This document shows positions 17,843-26,709 of a stretch of DNA of 37,885 nucleotides, piece after piece. Position 1 is the stretch's first letter. Every line of letters starts with the position of its first letter. The stretch is taken from positions 1 to 37,885 of the forward strand of contig JANQJC010000037.1 of the NCBI GenBank assembly GCA_028281825.1, written 5' to 3'. Under the pieces are notes generated by a model that saw only the letters and a program-made list of their open reading frames with translations, did not search any database and was not told the origin of the DNA. The translations under genes and the position numbers were made by a program. This DNA comes from Flavobacteriales bacterium (GTDB lineage Bacteria; Bacteroidota; Bacteroidia; JANQJC01).

Positions 17843-18568
17843 TTACTTTTTCCCAACATATATCGAGGCAATACCAAAAGTTAAGGGCATGCTCCGTGTT
17901 TGTTTAAATCCTATTGTTTCTAAAAGTTGGGTAAATCTCACACCATAAGGAAAAGCGTTTACTGATTGAGGCAAATACTTATAAGCCGAGTTATCTTTTG
18001 AGATTGCCCGACCAAAAAAGGGTAATATGTTATTAAAATAAAAATTATACAACTGCTTAACCGGAAAACGTTCCGGCTGTGAAAACTCTAAAACGACAAA
18101 TGTGCCTCCAGGTTTCATTACTCGATAAATTTCGGCAATGCCTTTTTGAAGGTTCTCGAAATTCCTAACGCCAAATGCAACTGTAACAGCATCAAAAGTG
18201 TTTTCTTCAAAGGGCAGGTTTTCTGAGTCCCCGTATTTTAACTCTATCCTATCCTGATTATTGCTTTTCGCAATCTTTTTCCGACCAACTTCAAGCATCC
18301 CTTCAGATATATCTACGCCAATAATCTGCTCAGGGTTGAGTTTAAGCGCTTCAATTGCCAAATCTCCAGTACCTGTAGCCACATCCAACATCATCTGAGG
18401 CTTCTCACCTTTCAATTGACGTATGGCCTTTTTACGCCACAACACGTCAATACCCATTGAAAGGAAGTGATTCAAGAAATCATACCTGGGCGAAATGTTG
18501 TCAAACATCTCAGCCACCTGTTCTTTCTTGGCGGCTTTAGATTCTTTGTATGGAGTAACCGTAGACAA
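17843..18568 (-). CDS. ubiE: Demethylmenaquinone methyltransferase
   Basis: The enzyme methylates demethylmenaquinone to menaquinone with SAM, the final step for the respiratory quinone of this phylum. The 241-residue sequence has MFDNISPRYDFLNHFLSMG near the N-terminus (family signature 1), SAM motif LDVATGTGDLAIEA (about 62-75), and VAFGVRNFENLQKGIAEIYRVMKPGG split as VAFGVRNF and EIYRVMKPGG (signature 2). It is the first gene of the operon with porT-like and the COG2509 flavoprotein; a 34-nt gap separates it from porT. It may also be named menG. Confidence 0.95.
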   Translation of the reverse strand: MSTVTPYKESKAAKKEQVAEMFDNISPRYDFLNHFLSMGIDVLWRKKAIRQLKGEKPQMMLDVATGTGDLAIEALKLNPEQIIGVDISEGMLEVGRKKIAKSNNQDRIELKYGDSENLPFEENTFDAVTVAFGVRNFENLQKGIAEIYRVMKPGGTFVVLEFSQPERFPVKQLYNFYFNNILPFFGRAISKDNSAYKYLPQSVNAFPYGVRFTQLLETIGFKQTRSMPLTFGIASIYVGKK

Positions 18569-18682
18569 TCGACTGGTTTTCTAGCGTACAAAGATAGGAT
18601 TACTTCAACAGTTGTACACCACTTTAGTTTACCATTAATCAATAAAACCTAACACATCATCGTTAATTACATTGCAAAACAG

Positions 18683-18690
18683 TAAATTTG
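18683..18690 (+). promoter_or_regulatory. -7 promoter element (TAAATTTG)
   Basis: An exact TAnnTTTG match 20 nt upstream of the ATG at 18711. It lies downstream of the alternative TTG start at 18672, which supports the ATG. Confidence 0.6.
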
Positions 18691-18710
18691 CAACCATAAA
18701 TCCCATAAAA

Positions 18711-19364
18711 ATGAAGACCCGTATTCTACTGCTAGCATTTATTCTCAGCACATTCACATTCTCTTTCAAACCAGCTATAATTACAGAAGGTAAGATAAAA
18801 TATGATGTTTCTGTAGTTAAGTCTGAGTTGAGTTATTTAGAGGAAATGATGATAGGCATGTCTACTATCAGTATTAGCTTTAAAGATGAAGCCGTTCGTA
18901 CTGATATGGAAATAAGCATCGCTAATACTACAGTTATACATGATGGCGCCACCAAAAAAGGCTTGATGCTTATTACCAGCCCAATGGGCAATAAAGCCGT
19001 AAAGATTGATAATGAGGTGAAAGGCGATGAAGGCAAAGGTAAGTACAAGATAGATTATCAAAGTGAGACTAAAACCATTGCAGGCTACAAATGCAAAAAA
19101 GCGCTAATATCATTGGAAGACGGTACTACTCTCAATGTTTTCTATACTGACCAAATAGCCCCTAAAAATCGTAGCACCAAATACACTTTTGACGAGTTAA
19201 AAGGCTTTCCACTTGAAATGGAAGTAAAACAAGAAAAAGCCATTATCAAATTAACTGCCGAAAGCGTGAGTACCAATAAGCTGGACAAAAGCAGGTTTAG
19301 CCTTGTAATCCCTACTGGTTATGAAGAAACCACCATGGAAGAATTGGCTAAATTCGGGCAATAA
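18711..19364 (+). CDS. Exported DUF4412-like protein
   Basis: The 217-residue protein has a signal peptide (KTRILLLAFILSTFTFSF), then a beta-rich periplasmic domain opening with EGKIKYDVSVV. It has the segment TKTIAGYKCKKALI followed by FYTD, seen in DUF4412/GLPGLI-type proteins of Bacteroidota; it lacks the GLPGLI motif itself (FDELKGFPLEM occupies that place). Function unknown. It is followed after 13 nt by the DinB-like gene, so these two form an operon. Confidence 0.7.
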   Translation: MKTRILLLAFILSTFTFSFKPAIITEGKIKYDVSVVKSELSYLEEMMIGMSTISISFKDEAVRTDMEISIANTTVIHDGATKKGLMLITSPMGNKAVKIDNEVKGDEGKGKYKIDYQSETKTIAGYKCKKALISLEDGTTLNVFYTDQIAPKNRSTKYTFDELKGFPLEMEVKQEKAIIKLTAESVSTNKLDKSRFSLVIPTGYEETTMEELAKFGQ

Positions 19365-19377
19365 ACTAACCATATCA

Positions 19378-19908
19378 ATGCACAAAAAGCTACAGCCACT
19401 ATACAATAAGATGGAGAACACCCGTAAGGAGTTGTTTCAAAAACTGAACAGCTACCCAGCGGAGAAAATGAATGAGAAACCTGATGAAAAAAGCTGGTCT
19501 GTAGTGCAAGTGATGGACCACCTAACCAATGCAGAAGGCAATTCAGTAAAATACATCAATAAGAAGCTGAGCTTCAATCCTAAATTGAAAAAGGCCGGTA
19601 TAGGTTCATCAGCACGGTATCTGCTTCTTGTAACGGCCTTTAACCTACCGCTCAAGTATAAGGTGCCAGATGTAGTTGGCGATGCCAGCAATGAACATAG
19701 CTTTGATGAAGCCAAGGCCAGATGGGATAAGGTTCGCAGCGATATAAAAACCATGTTAGACGGGTTAGACGACAAGCAAGTAAATGCCGAACTATGGAAA
19801 CATCCTGCTGCTGGTAAAATGAGCATGAGTAATGCCCTCAAGTTTATGGAACTGCATGTTCAAAGGCATCAAAACCAGATTGATAAGATTTTAAACGCCG
19901 TAGCCTAA
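19378..19908 (+). CDS. DinB-like four-helix metalloprotein
   Basis: A 176-residue cytoplasmic helical protein. VVQVMDHLTNAEGN near the N-terminus and KFMELHVQRHQNQI near the C-terminus carry the three His residues that form the metal site in DinB/YfiT proteins. Some relatives transfer thiols (for example bacillithiol), but most are uncharacterised. The ATG at 19378 is chosen because longer in-frame starts lie inside the upstream gene. Its stop is 3 nt from the stop of the convergent DUF5916 gene. Confidence 0.85.
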   Translation: MHKKLQPLYNKMENTRKELFQKLNSYPAEKMNEKPDEKSWSVVQVMDHLTNAEGNSVKYINKKLSFNPKLKKAGIGSSARYLLLVTAFNLPLKYKVPDVVGDASNEHSFDEAKARWDKVRSDIKTMLDGLDDKQVNAELWKHPAAGKMSMSNALKFMELHVQRHQNQIDKILNAVA

Positions 19909-19911
19909 CCC

Positions 19912-22116
19912 TTACAGATTAATCCACCATCTGAGTTTTATAACCAAGGCCCTATTCTTCACAGCAACTCTTTGGTCATAATTATCGGTATACACGATAA
20001 ATAAGTCACTCATTGGCCTGAAACGCCATTGGAAACGGGCGTTGATGTTTACATTATCAATCTGGGTATTGTATTGGGTAAACACCGTTAAAAACAAGCT
20101 CTTGGTAAATGATAGTTCCGCCTTAGGCCCAACAAGTGTAATGAAGGCACTAGGCTTACCCTCTCCCAACCTTATCTCATTCCTTTCAGCTACTAATGAG
20201 AATATACCCCACGGCTGCTTGCGATAAGCCATCTCCAAGGTATAATTAGTTCTGGTACCGGTAAAGTAACTGCCGTATAATGCACTTATTCTGCCATATA
20301 GCTTCTTGCGCTTATCACTCAGTGCTATTAACTCAACATCGCGGTAGGTGTAATCACCTTTTGGTAAAGCAGCATTACCACTAAAAGTAACATCTGTATC
20401 AAATAGCAACTTGGTGAATACTTCCCTATAATTGAACTCAAAGTAGGTAGTGCTCTCCATCTTCACTTTATAGTTAGGATTGATAATCCTATCTGTAGTA
20501 GTAAGAGTAGACTTCATATAATGGTCATAGTAAATACCTGGCCCATGCCAGTTTACCTTTGAGTCCTTGGGATAGAATTTGTAATTAAAAGAAGGCTCTA
20601 AACGCCAATAGGTCAGCTTTTGGATATCATTAGTTTCAGGGTTGTATACGCTACCGCGGGGCACAAAACCTACATCTGCATTGTAATTCCTATCAACATA
20701 TTCATGATTCCAATGAGCTTGTATCCTGTTGGTGTTATACATTATCCACGAAGCATGTGCCATCCCATTGGTTTGTTCCGTAAAGGAATGATGATAGAAT
20801 AGCTTACCCAACCACTTATTATTTCCTGATGCCAAATTATAATCCAAGCCTACTATCCTGTTAAAATCAGCATAGTTAACTTCCCTATCGGCAAAACCCT
20901 GCCTATTCACTATTATCGCTGCTATGTTGGAACGTTTAAATACCTGCCTTTGCACAGCAGCTACTGAGTAGTTATTAGCATTGGGTGCGTAAGTGGTATC
21001 AAAACCCGTTTGCATATTCATTAACCCAATACGCCAGTTACGGTTTATCTTCCCACTTAGTCTTGCTCCCGCCAGTATGGGCACCTTTTGACCTTCATAC
21101 AGCCCTATCCTCCTTGAAAAGAAAGGCCTTATCTTACTGAAGCCATAACTAGCGAACAAGTCACTATTTTCGATAAAAAACTCCCTTTGCTCAGGAAAAA
21201 ACAGGCTAAACCTTGATAGGTTGGTAATTTGTCTATCTACTTCCACTTGTGAAAAGTCAGGATTTATAGTTAAATCCAAATTAAGGGAAGAACTAACAGC
21301 TATCTTGGCATCACCACCCACATTCCATCCAGCATCTTGTATTGTGGTACCATCACCCGTTTTATAGTTTTCAGAGCCATCCGCTGTTGCATAAGGTATC
21401 ACGGCAATGTTTGAACCAGCTTTTTTAGGGGGCTTATCCCATTTCATTTGACCTGTTTGTGAAAGCACTGCAATATTATACACCCTGGGTACTGGCGACC
21501 ACGATGAATTTTCATTCCTTTTCAAATCATTCCGCGAGAAGTTGATGCCCCATATCTCTCGAGTATCACTATAACGCATGGTTTTAAAGGGAATAGCCAT
21601 TTCCACTATCCACTTTCCTGCATAGTGTTTCACCCTGGAATACCACAGGTTGTCCCAGGCTGTTGTAACACCAAATGTACCGCCTGACTGAATAGCTCCT
21701 TCCCTTTGTGCCCCCATAGGATTAACCCCAAAGCATAAGCCGTTTTGTCCGTCATTAAAAGGATCCAAATACACCGCAAAGGCATCACTTACAGGATAGG
21801 AGAAATCTCTCTTTAAAGATTGTATCACATAGTCACCTTCTACTTCATCATAGCACACAGCAGATACATACAAATAGTTATCATCATAGGTAACTCTTGC
21901 TTCGGTTTTGGTTAATGCATAAGAGGTATCCGCTGGATAAGTTTGAAAGAAATCCCCTGCTACTTGGGCTTTATCCCAATCAGGCTCATCTAACACGCCA
22001 TCAATTCTTATTTCCCCTTCGGCTTTTTTGATAATTAGGCTAGGCTTAGGCTTTTCGATTGGCATAGCCATACCCAATTGAGAAACCAGTAATATGAAGA
22101 TGGTTAGATAGCGCAT
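19912..22116 (-). CDS. DUF5916 outer-membrane-type protein with N-terminal CBM9-like domain
   Basis: The 734-residue exported protein has a signal peptide (RYLTIFILLVSQLGMAM), a CBM9-like beta-sandwich (about 30-200; IRIDGVLDEPDWDKA, then VEMAIPFKTMRY) and a long DUF5916 region with alternating beta-strands typical of outer-membrane barrels (NPDFSQVEVD and FFPEQREFFIEN are DUF5916 hallmarks). It ends with a strand in LRWWINL. Substrate and function are unknown; glycan handling is suggested only by the CBM9-like part. The ATG at 22116 is preferred because a -7 element lies just upstream at 22137-22144, downstream of the longest possible start. Confidence 0.88.
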   Translation of the reverse strand: MRYLTIFILLVSQLGMAMPIEKPKPSLIIKKAEGEIRIDGVLDEPDWDKAQVAGDFFQTYPADTSYALTKTEARVTYDDNYLYVSAVCYDEVEGDYVIQSLKRDFSYPVSDAFAVYLDPFNDGQNGLCFGVNPMGAQREGAIQSGGTFGVTTAWDNLWYSRVKHYAGKWIVEMAIPFKTMRYSDTREIWGINFSRNDLKRNENSSWSPVPRVYNIAVLSQTGQMKWDKPPKKAGSNIAVIPYATADGSENYKTGDGTTIQDAGWNVGGDAKIAVSSSLNLDLTINPDFSQVEVDRQITNLSRFSLFFPEQREFFIENSDLFASYGFSKIRPFFSRRIGLYEGQKVPILAGARLSGKINRNWRIGLMNMQTGFDTTYAPNANNYSVAAVQRQVFKRSNIAAIIVNRQGFADREVNYADFNRIVGLDYNLASGNNKWLGKLFYHHSFTEQTNGMAHASWIMYNTNRIQAHWNHEYVDRNYNADVGFVPRGSVYNPETNDIQKLTYWRLEPSFNYKFYPKDSKVNWHGPGIYYDHYMKSTLTTTDRIINPNYKVKMESTTYFEFNYREVFTKLLFDTDVTFSGNAALPKGDYTYRDVELIALSDKRKKLYGRISALYGSYFTGTRTNYTLEMAYRKQPWGIFSLVAERNEIRLGEGKPSAFITLVGPKAELSFTKSLFLTVFTQYNTQIDNVNINARFQWRFRPMSDLFIVYTDNYDQRVAVKNRALVIKLRWWINL

Positions 22117-22136
22117 ATATTCCCCAATGGAGGCTG

Positions 22137-22144
22137 CAAAGGTA
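22137..22144 (-). promoter_or_regulatory. -7 promoter element of the DUF5916 gene
   Basis: The minus strand reads TACCTTTG, an exact TAnnTTTG match 20 nt before the ATG at 22116. Confidence 0.6.
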
Positions 22145-22189
22145 TAAATTAAGCCCTGCATTAAAAGCAATGAGAATAACTGTTTTTCA

Positions 22190-22197
22190 TATCTTTG
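22190..22197 (+). promoter_or_regulatory. -7 promoter element of the ruvX-def operon
   Basis: TATCTTTG matches TAnnTTTG and ends 10 nt before the ruvX ATG, implying a leader of only a few nucleotides. It is divergent from the DUF5916 promoter. Confidence 0.6.
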
Positions 22198-22207
22198 CGC
22201 CCTGTTT

Positions 22208-22624
22208 ATGGGTAGAATATTAGCTATTGATTACGGCACTAAAAGAGTGGGATTGGCAGTCACCGACCCACTACAAATGATAGCTAATGGGTTGGAAACA
22301 GTTCACTCAAAAGATGTGATTGCATACTTGAAGGAATACCTGGATAAAGAAAACGTTGATTGCATAGTAGTAGGTGAACCGAAAAGATTAAACAACGAAG
22401 CTGCACAAGCAGAAGAGCATATCGCCCCTTTCGTGAAGAAACTAAAAAAGGAGTTTCCGGAAGTGCCAGTGGAAAGGTTTGATGAACGCTTTACATCTAA
22501 AATGGCTTTTCAGGCTATGATAGATGGTGGCTTAAAGAAAAAAGATAGGCAAGATAAGGCTATGGTAGATAAAGTGAGCGCCGTGATTATCCTGCAATCA
22601 TACATGCAAAGCAAAGGATTGTAA
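22208..22624 (+). CDS. ruvX: YqgF/RuvX family RNase H-fold nuclease
   Basis: The 138-residue protein has the YqgF opening AIDYGTKRVGLAV (residues 5-17) with the first catalytic Asp, VVGEPKRLN in the middle, and ERFTSKMAF plus DKVSAVIILQSYM near the C-terminus with further acidic residues. Members are called putative Holliday junction resolvases and act in 16S rRNA 5' maturation in E. coli. It is the first gene of an operon with def (3-nt gap) and a TPR lipoprotein; this order recurs in Bacteroidota. Confidence 0.93.
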   Translation: MGRILAIDYGTKRVGLAVTDPLQMIANGLETVHSKDVIAYLKEYLDKENVDCIVVGEPKRLNNEAAQAEEHIAPFVKKLKKEFPEVPVERFDERFTSKMAFQAMIDGGLKKKDRQDKAMVDKVSAVIILQSYMQSKGL

Positions 22625-22627
22625 AAA

Positions 22628-23182
22628 ATGATTTTACCAATAGTAGCATACGGAGACCCCGTTCTCAAGAAAGAGGCTGAAGAGATTGACATTGACCATC
22701 CTGACTTGGAGAATATTCTTGAGAATATGTACGAGACCATGTATAATGCGCATGGTGTAGGGCTTGCTGCTCCTCAAGTGGGTTTGTCATACAGGATATT
22801 CATCATAGATGCTGACCCTTTTAAAGATGAATACCCTGAGTTGGAAGGCTACAAAAAAACGTTCATCAACCCTGTGATATTGGAAGAAAGTGGTAAGAAA
22901 TGGGCTTTTAATGAAGGCTGCTTAAGTATACCCGGCATTCGTGAGGATGTAGAAAGGCAACCTGATATCATAGTGGAGTATTATAATGAGAAGTTGGAAC
23001 TGGTAGAAGAAACCTTCACGGGTGTAGTGGCTCGTATCATTCAACATGAGTATGACCACATTGAAGGTATACTCTTCACAGACCGAATCAACTCATTAAG
23101 AAAAAGGCTGTTAAAGGGTAAACTAAACGACATCTCAAAGGGTAAAGTGGATGTAGATTATAGAATGAAATTTCCTAAATAA
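22628..23182 (+). CDS. def: Peptide deformylase
   Basis: This metalloenzyme removes the formyl group from the N-terminal methionine of new proteins in the cytoplasm. All three motifs are intact in the 184-residue protein: GVGLAAPQVG (43-52), EGCLSIPG (96-103) with metal ligand Cys98, and HEYDH (140-144) with the two His ligands and catalytic Glu. It is the second gene of the ruvX operon. Confidence 0.97.
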   Translation: MILPIVAYGDPVLKKEAEEIDIDHPDLENILENMYETMYNAHGVGLAAPQVGLSYRIFIIDADPFKDEYPELEGYKKTFINPVILEESGKKWAFNEGCLSIPGIREDVERQPDIIVEYYNEKLELVEETFTGVVARIIQHEYDHIEGILFTDRINSLRKRLLKGKLNDISKGKVDVDYRMKFPK

Positions 23183-23192
23183 ATAATTGAAA

Positions 23193-23759
23193 ATGAATAG
23201 GTTATTAATATCAATTACAGTATTAATTCTAATTTTAAGTTCTTGCACTAGCACAGGCATTGATAAGAAAGCACAAGCTGAACTTTCTGCCAAAATAACA
23301 GAGTTAGAGTCTAAATTGATGGATGCTAATACTTATGCACTTGACTATCAAGTAGCCAAAGAGTTAATACCAGCGTATATCAAATTTGTGAATGATTACC
23401 CTAAGGATTCATTATCACCAGATTACCTTTATAAAGCAGCCGAGATTAGTCAGGGCTTAGGCCAGGGAAACCAGTCAGTGAAGTACTATGAGAAATTCAT
23501 TACTGAATATCCTGAAAACAAACGAGCCAATATCGCCCTGTTTCAAATGGCTTTTGTTTATGAAAATGTTGTACAGAATAAAGAATTGGCCGTAAAGTAT
23601 TACCAAGAGTTTACAGAGAAATATCCCAACCATGAGTTAGTTCCTTCTGCTGAAGTATCAATAGCCAATATTGATAAAAGCCCTGAAGAATTGATAAAAG
23701 AGTTTCAAGAGAAGGAGAAACCCGAAGTTGATAGTCAAACCAAATACGACATCCTTTAA
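23193..23759 (+). CDS. TPR lipoprotein (BamD-like repeats)
   Basis: The 188-residue protein has a lipoprotein signal (NRLLISITVLILILSSC, lipobox LSSC), then two or three tetratricopeptide-like repeats: DYLYKAAEISQGLGQ, SVKYYEKFITEYPEN and AVKYYQEFTEKYPNHE. This repeat style resembles BamD/YbgF proteins that act as scaffolds at the inner face of the outer membrane. A specific partner is not evident. The ATG at 23193 is chosen over the in-frame TTG at 23187. It is the third gene of the ruvX-def operon. Confidence 0.8.
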   Translation: MNRLLISITVLILILSSCTSTGIDKKAQAELSAKITELESKLMDANTYALDYQVAKELIPAYIKFVNDYPKDSLSPDYLYKAAEISQGLGQGNQSVKYYEKFITEYPENKRANIALFQMAFVYENVVQNKELAVKYYQEFTEKYPNHELVPSAEVSIANIDKSPEELIKEFQEKEKPEVDSQTKYDIL

Positions 23760-23791
23760 GCTTGACTGATAAACATAATATTTCTACTAAA

Positions 23792-23898
23792 ACACCCTCC
23801 CCTCTCCAGTCATTCAGAACTTACTGTTTTTCCATGTTTCCCTTGAGGGAAACATGAAGCCTAACTTTGGGAATAATAATTATCAAAGAGAAGGGTGT
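23792..23898. repeat. MITE-like intergenic element, copy 1
   Basis: 107 bp bounded by ACACCC and GGGTGT. A perfect 10-bp hairpin, CATGTTTCCC-TTGA-GGGAAACATG, sits at offset 42-65. Two other copies (32419-32524, 34761-34862) have the same ends and the same hairpin position but different internal sequence. It lies between the TPR lipoprotein gene and the terminator of the acyl-CoA dehydrogenase gene. Confidence 0.65.
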
Positions 23899-23904
23899 GC
23901 AAAA

Positions 23905-23932
23905 TAAAAAACGGGCCTTGAGCCCGTTTTTC
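23905..23932. terminator. Bidirectional terminator
   Basis: ACGGGC-CTTGA-GCCCGT stem with A run on one side and T run on the other. It lies 20 nt past the stop of the acyl-CoA dehydrogenase gene and can also end the ruvX operon. Confidence 0.85.
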
Positions 23933-23951
23933 TTTCTATGAGGTGATTGGA

Positions 23952-25511
23952 TTAATCAGTCAACCTAGTAAAGTAAGTAGTAAAGTTCATCATCTCACCA
24001 ATGTTTGAGATTTTGATTTTACCCATCATTACCGCCATTTGAGGATTACTGCGGCCCAACTCCACATCTTCGTAGTCACTATCTTTAGCTTTTAAAATAC
24101 ATTTAGCGGTACCTTCGTGTCCATCAGTTACAGTGCAGGCACCATCCTTAATGGCAACAGTAAATTGCCCACCGTTAGGACCTTCCAAATCAAAATGGAA
24201 AACGGTATCAACACCGGCTATTTTATCAGCTTTTGCTCTTTCAGCTAGTGAGCGAACGATATCAGCTGCTTTTTCTGGTTTGTCTGACATTTTTGTTTGT
24301 TTTTGATTATTAATTGATTGATTATTTTCTATTTGTCCATTCTTGCCATAAGCTGATTCATAGCGCTTATCGTCGATAATTATCTTGGCAAGTATCTCTT
24401 TCATTATCTCACTGGTACCTCCTACTATGGTTCCTACCCTTGCATCGCGATACATACGAGCTATAGGGTACTCCTCCATATAACCATAACCACCAAAGCA
24501 CTGTAAACACTCATCTGCTACCTTTTTACCTAGTTCAGTAGCTTTCATCTTCACCATACTACACTCCTTCACAGCCATCTCACCTTTAGAGTACAACCAT
24601 GAGGTATGATGCACCAATTGCTTGGTAGCTTCTATTTCAGTAGCCAGGTCTACCAACCTATGCCTAAGCGTTTGAAATTTGGCTATTGGCCTACCAAAAG
24701 CTTCTCTTTCTGAAATGTACTTGAGGGTAAGCTCCAGGCAATGCTGTGAACCAGCTGCCCCACCTATACCAGCTACCAGTCTCTCCAACTGGAAACTTTC
24801 CATAAGATAATAAAACCCTTGACCTTCAGCACCTATCAGGTTACTGGCAGGTACTTGAACGTTATTAAAGAACAATTCAGCCGTATCAGAACTGTGCCAA
24901 CCAATTTTCTTCAACTTGCTTTTGGTAAAGCCTGGTATGTTTTGGTCAACCACAATTAGGCTGATGCCACTCATGCCCGCATCTGGGTTGGTTTTAACAG
25001 CAAGTGTCACAAAATCACCATAGTATCCATTAGTGATAAACGTCTTGGAGCCATTGATGATGTACTCATCTCCATCTCTCACAGCTGTTGTTCTGATAGC
25101 GCTCACATCACTACCAGCATTAGGCTCCGAAATAGCTAAAGAACCCCACCATTCACCACTAATGGCCTTGGGTAGGTATTTCTGCTTCAACTCTTCACTG
25201 CCTGCTTTTAGGATGTGTGCTGTAGCCATATACTGGTGCACACTATGCGCAGCAGCAAAGCCACCCATAGTGCAACGTGACATTTCTTCCAATAAGGCTA
25301 CTGTGAAAAAGAAATCAACATCACTACCACCATATTTTTCAGGAAAATTAATCCCCAGAAAACCCAACTCCCCCATTCGTTTCCAAACATCTTTGGGTAC
25401 TTGCTGGTTTTCCTCAAACTCATTGGTACGAGGCACAATCTCGCTTTCAATGAATTGCCTTACACTCTGGCGAAAAATATCGTGGTCTTCTGTAAAATAT
25501 AATGAATGCAT
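23952..25511 (-). CDS. Acyl-CoA dehydrogenase fused to an SCP2 sterol-carrier domain
   Basis: The N-terminal ~385 residues are a complete acyl-CoA dehydrogenase: N-terminal helical domain, FAD-binding beta domain with AISEPNAGSDVSAI and KTFITNG, and the C-terminal helices with REAFGRPIAKFQ and CFGGYGYMEEYPIARMYRDARVG. The usual MCAD-type catalytic Glu before GT is Gly here (VGGTSE), so the base is probably Glu243 in FQLER, as in long-chain or isovaleryl-CoA dehydrogenases. Residues 386-407 are an Asn/Gln-rich linker. Residues 408-519 are an SCP2-type lipid-binding domain that itself begins with Met. The acyl substrate is unknown. An exact -7 element lies 5 nt before the ATG. Confidence 0.9.
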   Translation of the reverse strand: MHSLYFTEDHDIFRQSVRQFIESEIVPRTNEFEENQQVPKDVWKRMGELGFLGINFPEKYGGSDVDFFFTVALLEEMSRCTMGGFAAAHSVHQYMATAHILKAGSEELKQKYLPKAISGEWWGSLAISEPNAGSDVSAIRTTAVRDGDEYIINGSKTFITNGYYGDFVTLAVKTNPDAGMSGISLIVVDQNIPGFTKSKLKKIGWHSSDTAELFFNNVQVPASNLIGAEGQGFYYLMESFQLERLVAGIGGAAGSQHCLELTLKYISEREAFGRPIAKFQTLRHRLVDLATEIEATKQLVHHTSWLYSKGEMAVKECSMVKMKATELGKKVADECLQCFGGYGYMEEYPIARMYRDARVGTIVGGTSEIMKEILAKIIIDDKRYESAYGKNGQIENNQSINNQKQTKMSDKPEKAADIVRSLAERAKADKIAGVDTVFHFDLEGPNGGQFTVAIKDGACTVTDGHEGTAKCILKAKDSDYEDVELGRSNPQMAVMMGKIKISNIGEMMNFTTYFTRLTD

Positions 25512-25516
25512 GCATT

Positions 25517-25524
25517 CAAATTTA
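25517..25524 (-). promoter_or_regulatory. -7 promoter element of the acyl-CoA dehydrogenase gene
   Basis: The minus strand reads TAAATTTG, an exact TAnnTTTG match. Only 5 nt separate it from the ATG at 25511, so the transcript may be leaderless or nearly so. Confidence 0.5.
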
Positions 25525-25585
25525 GTGGGACGAATATAGAAATTAATCCCTTACCCTTATATAGGCTTTGCTATGCTGAATTACC

Positions 25586-25593
25586 TATTTTTG
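25586..25593 (+). promoter_or_regulatory. -7 promoter element of the sugar dehydrogenase-like gene
   Basis: TATTTTTG matches TAnnTTTG and lies 15 nt before the ATG at 25609, downstream of a longer in-frame start at 25573. Confidence 0.5.
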
Positions 25594-25608
25594 TTCAAAA
25601 CCAAATCT

Positions 25609-26709
25609 ATGAGACGCATTATACTCTTTATACTCCCACTTTTGGTCCTTACCTCGTGCAGTAATGCCCAGCAAGGCGACTTAAGCCGTATCAAGCTTCC
25701 TGAAGGATTTAAGATAGAAATTTTTGCTGATAATGTGAAGGGAGCCCGTTCACTAGTGCGTAGCAACAAGGGTACTATATTTGTGGGTTCGCGCAGTGCA
25801 GGCAATGTATACGCCATTGTGGATAGCAATAATAACTACAAGGCAGATAAAGTGTATACCATTGCCGAAGGGTTGAACATGCCTAATGGTGTGGCTATTA
25901 AGGATGGAAGTCTATACGTTGCTGAAATCAATCGTGTAATTCGTTTTGACAATATTGAGGATAACCTGGCTAACCCACCCAAGCCCGTGGTTGTTAATGA
26001 TAAATTTCCAGATGATACTCATCACGGGTGGAAATTCATTCGTTTTGGGCCCGATGGTAAGTTATATGTACCAGTAGGTGCACCTTGCAATATCTGCGAA
26101 AGTGAAGATGAAGTTTATGCCTCTATCTTGCGTATGAACCCTGATGGTAGTGATTTAGAAGTATTTGCAAACGGAGTAAGAAACACAGTAGGCTTTGATT
26201 GGCACCCAACTACTAAAGAACTTTGGTTTACTGACAATGGCCGTGACTGGTTTGGTGAAAACAAACCTGCTGACGAATTGAATCATGCTCCCAAAAAAGG
26301 AATGCACTTTGGCTACCCCTATTGTCATCAAGGTGATATGGCAGACCCAAAGTATGGCGTATCCAGAAACTGTGATGAGTTTACCCCTCCTGCACAAAAG
26401 CTGGGCCCTCACGTAGCTTCTTTGGGTATGAGGTTTTACACAGGTAGTATGTTCCCTGCTGAATACAAGAACCAAATCTTCATTGCCGAGCACGGCTCAT
26501 GGAACAGGATAAGCCCATTGGGTTACCGAGTTACTTTGGTTAAGCTAGAAGGAAATAAAGCTGTAAGCTACGAGGTATTCGCTGAAGGCTGGTTACAAAA
26601 AGGCGGTAAAATAGGCCGTCCTGTGGATGTAATGCAAATGCCAGATGGTTCACTACTGGTATCGGATGATTATGCAGATATGATATACAGAATAAGCTAC
26701 AAGAAATAA
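25609..26709 (+). CDS. PQQ-dependent sugar/sorbosone dehydrogenase-family lipoprotein
   Basis: The 366-residue protein begins with a lipoprotein signal (RRIILFILPLLVLTSC, lipobox LTSC), then a six-bladed propeller of the soluble aldose/sorbosone dehydrogenase family (COG2133). Motifs seen: LPEGFKIEIFAD, MPNGVAI, DTHHGWKFIRFGPDGKLYV (catalytic-His region), GVRNTVGFDWHP, ELWFTDNGRDW and RPVDVMQMPDGSLLVSDD. Such enzymes oxidise sugars in the periplasm with PQQ; whether PQQ is bound here is not shown. The conserved Cys pair CNIC follows the His motif. The next gene begins immediately after its stop (TAA-ATG). Confidence 0.87.
   Translation: MRRIILFILPLLVLTSCSNAQQGDLSRIKLPEGFKIEIFADNVKGARSLVRSNKGTIFVGSRSAGNVYAIVDSNNNYKADKVYTIAEGLNMPNGVAIKDGSLYVAEINRVIRFDNIEDNLANPPKPVVVNDKFPDDTHHGWKFIRFGPDGKLYVPVGAPCNICESEDEVYASILRMNPDGSDLEVFANGVRNTVGFDWHPTTKELWFTDNGRDWFGENKPADELNHAPKKGMHFGYPYCHQGDMADPKYGVSRNCDEFTPPAQKLGPHVASLGMRFYTGSMFPAEYKNQIFIAEHGSWNRISPLGYRVTLVKLEGNKAVSYEVFAEGWLQKGGKIGRPVDVMQMPDGSLLVSDDYADMIYRISYKK

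Noticed and set aside
17809-17877. N-terminal extension of the PorT-like protein into ubiE
   Set aside because: It would overlap the ubiE coding region by 35 nt and precede an already complete signal peptide.
23833-23856. Perfect palindrome as a CRISPR repeat or terminator
   Set aside because: Single copy with no spacers, and no T run after it; better explained as the hairpin of MITE-like copy 1.
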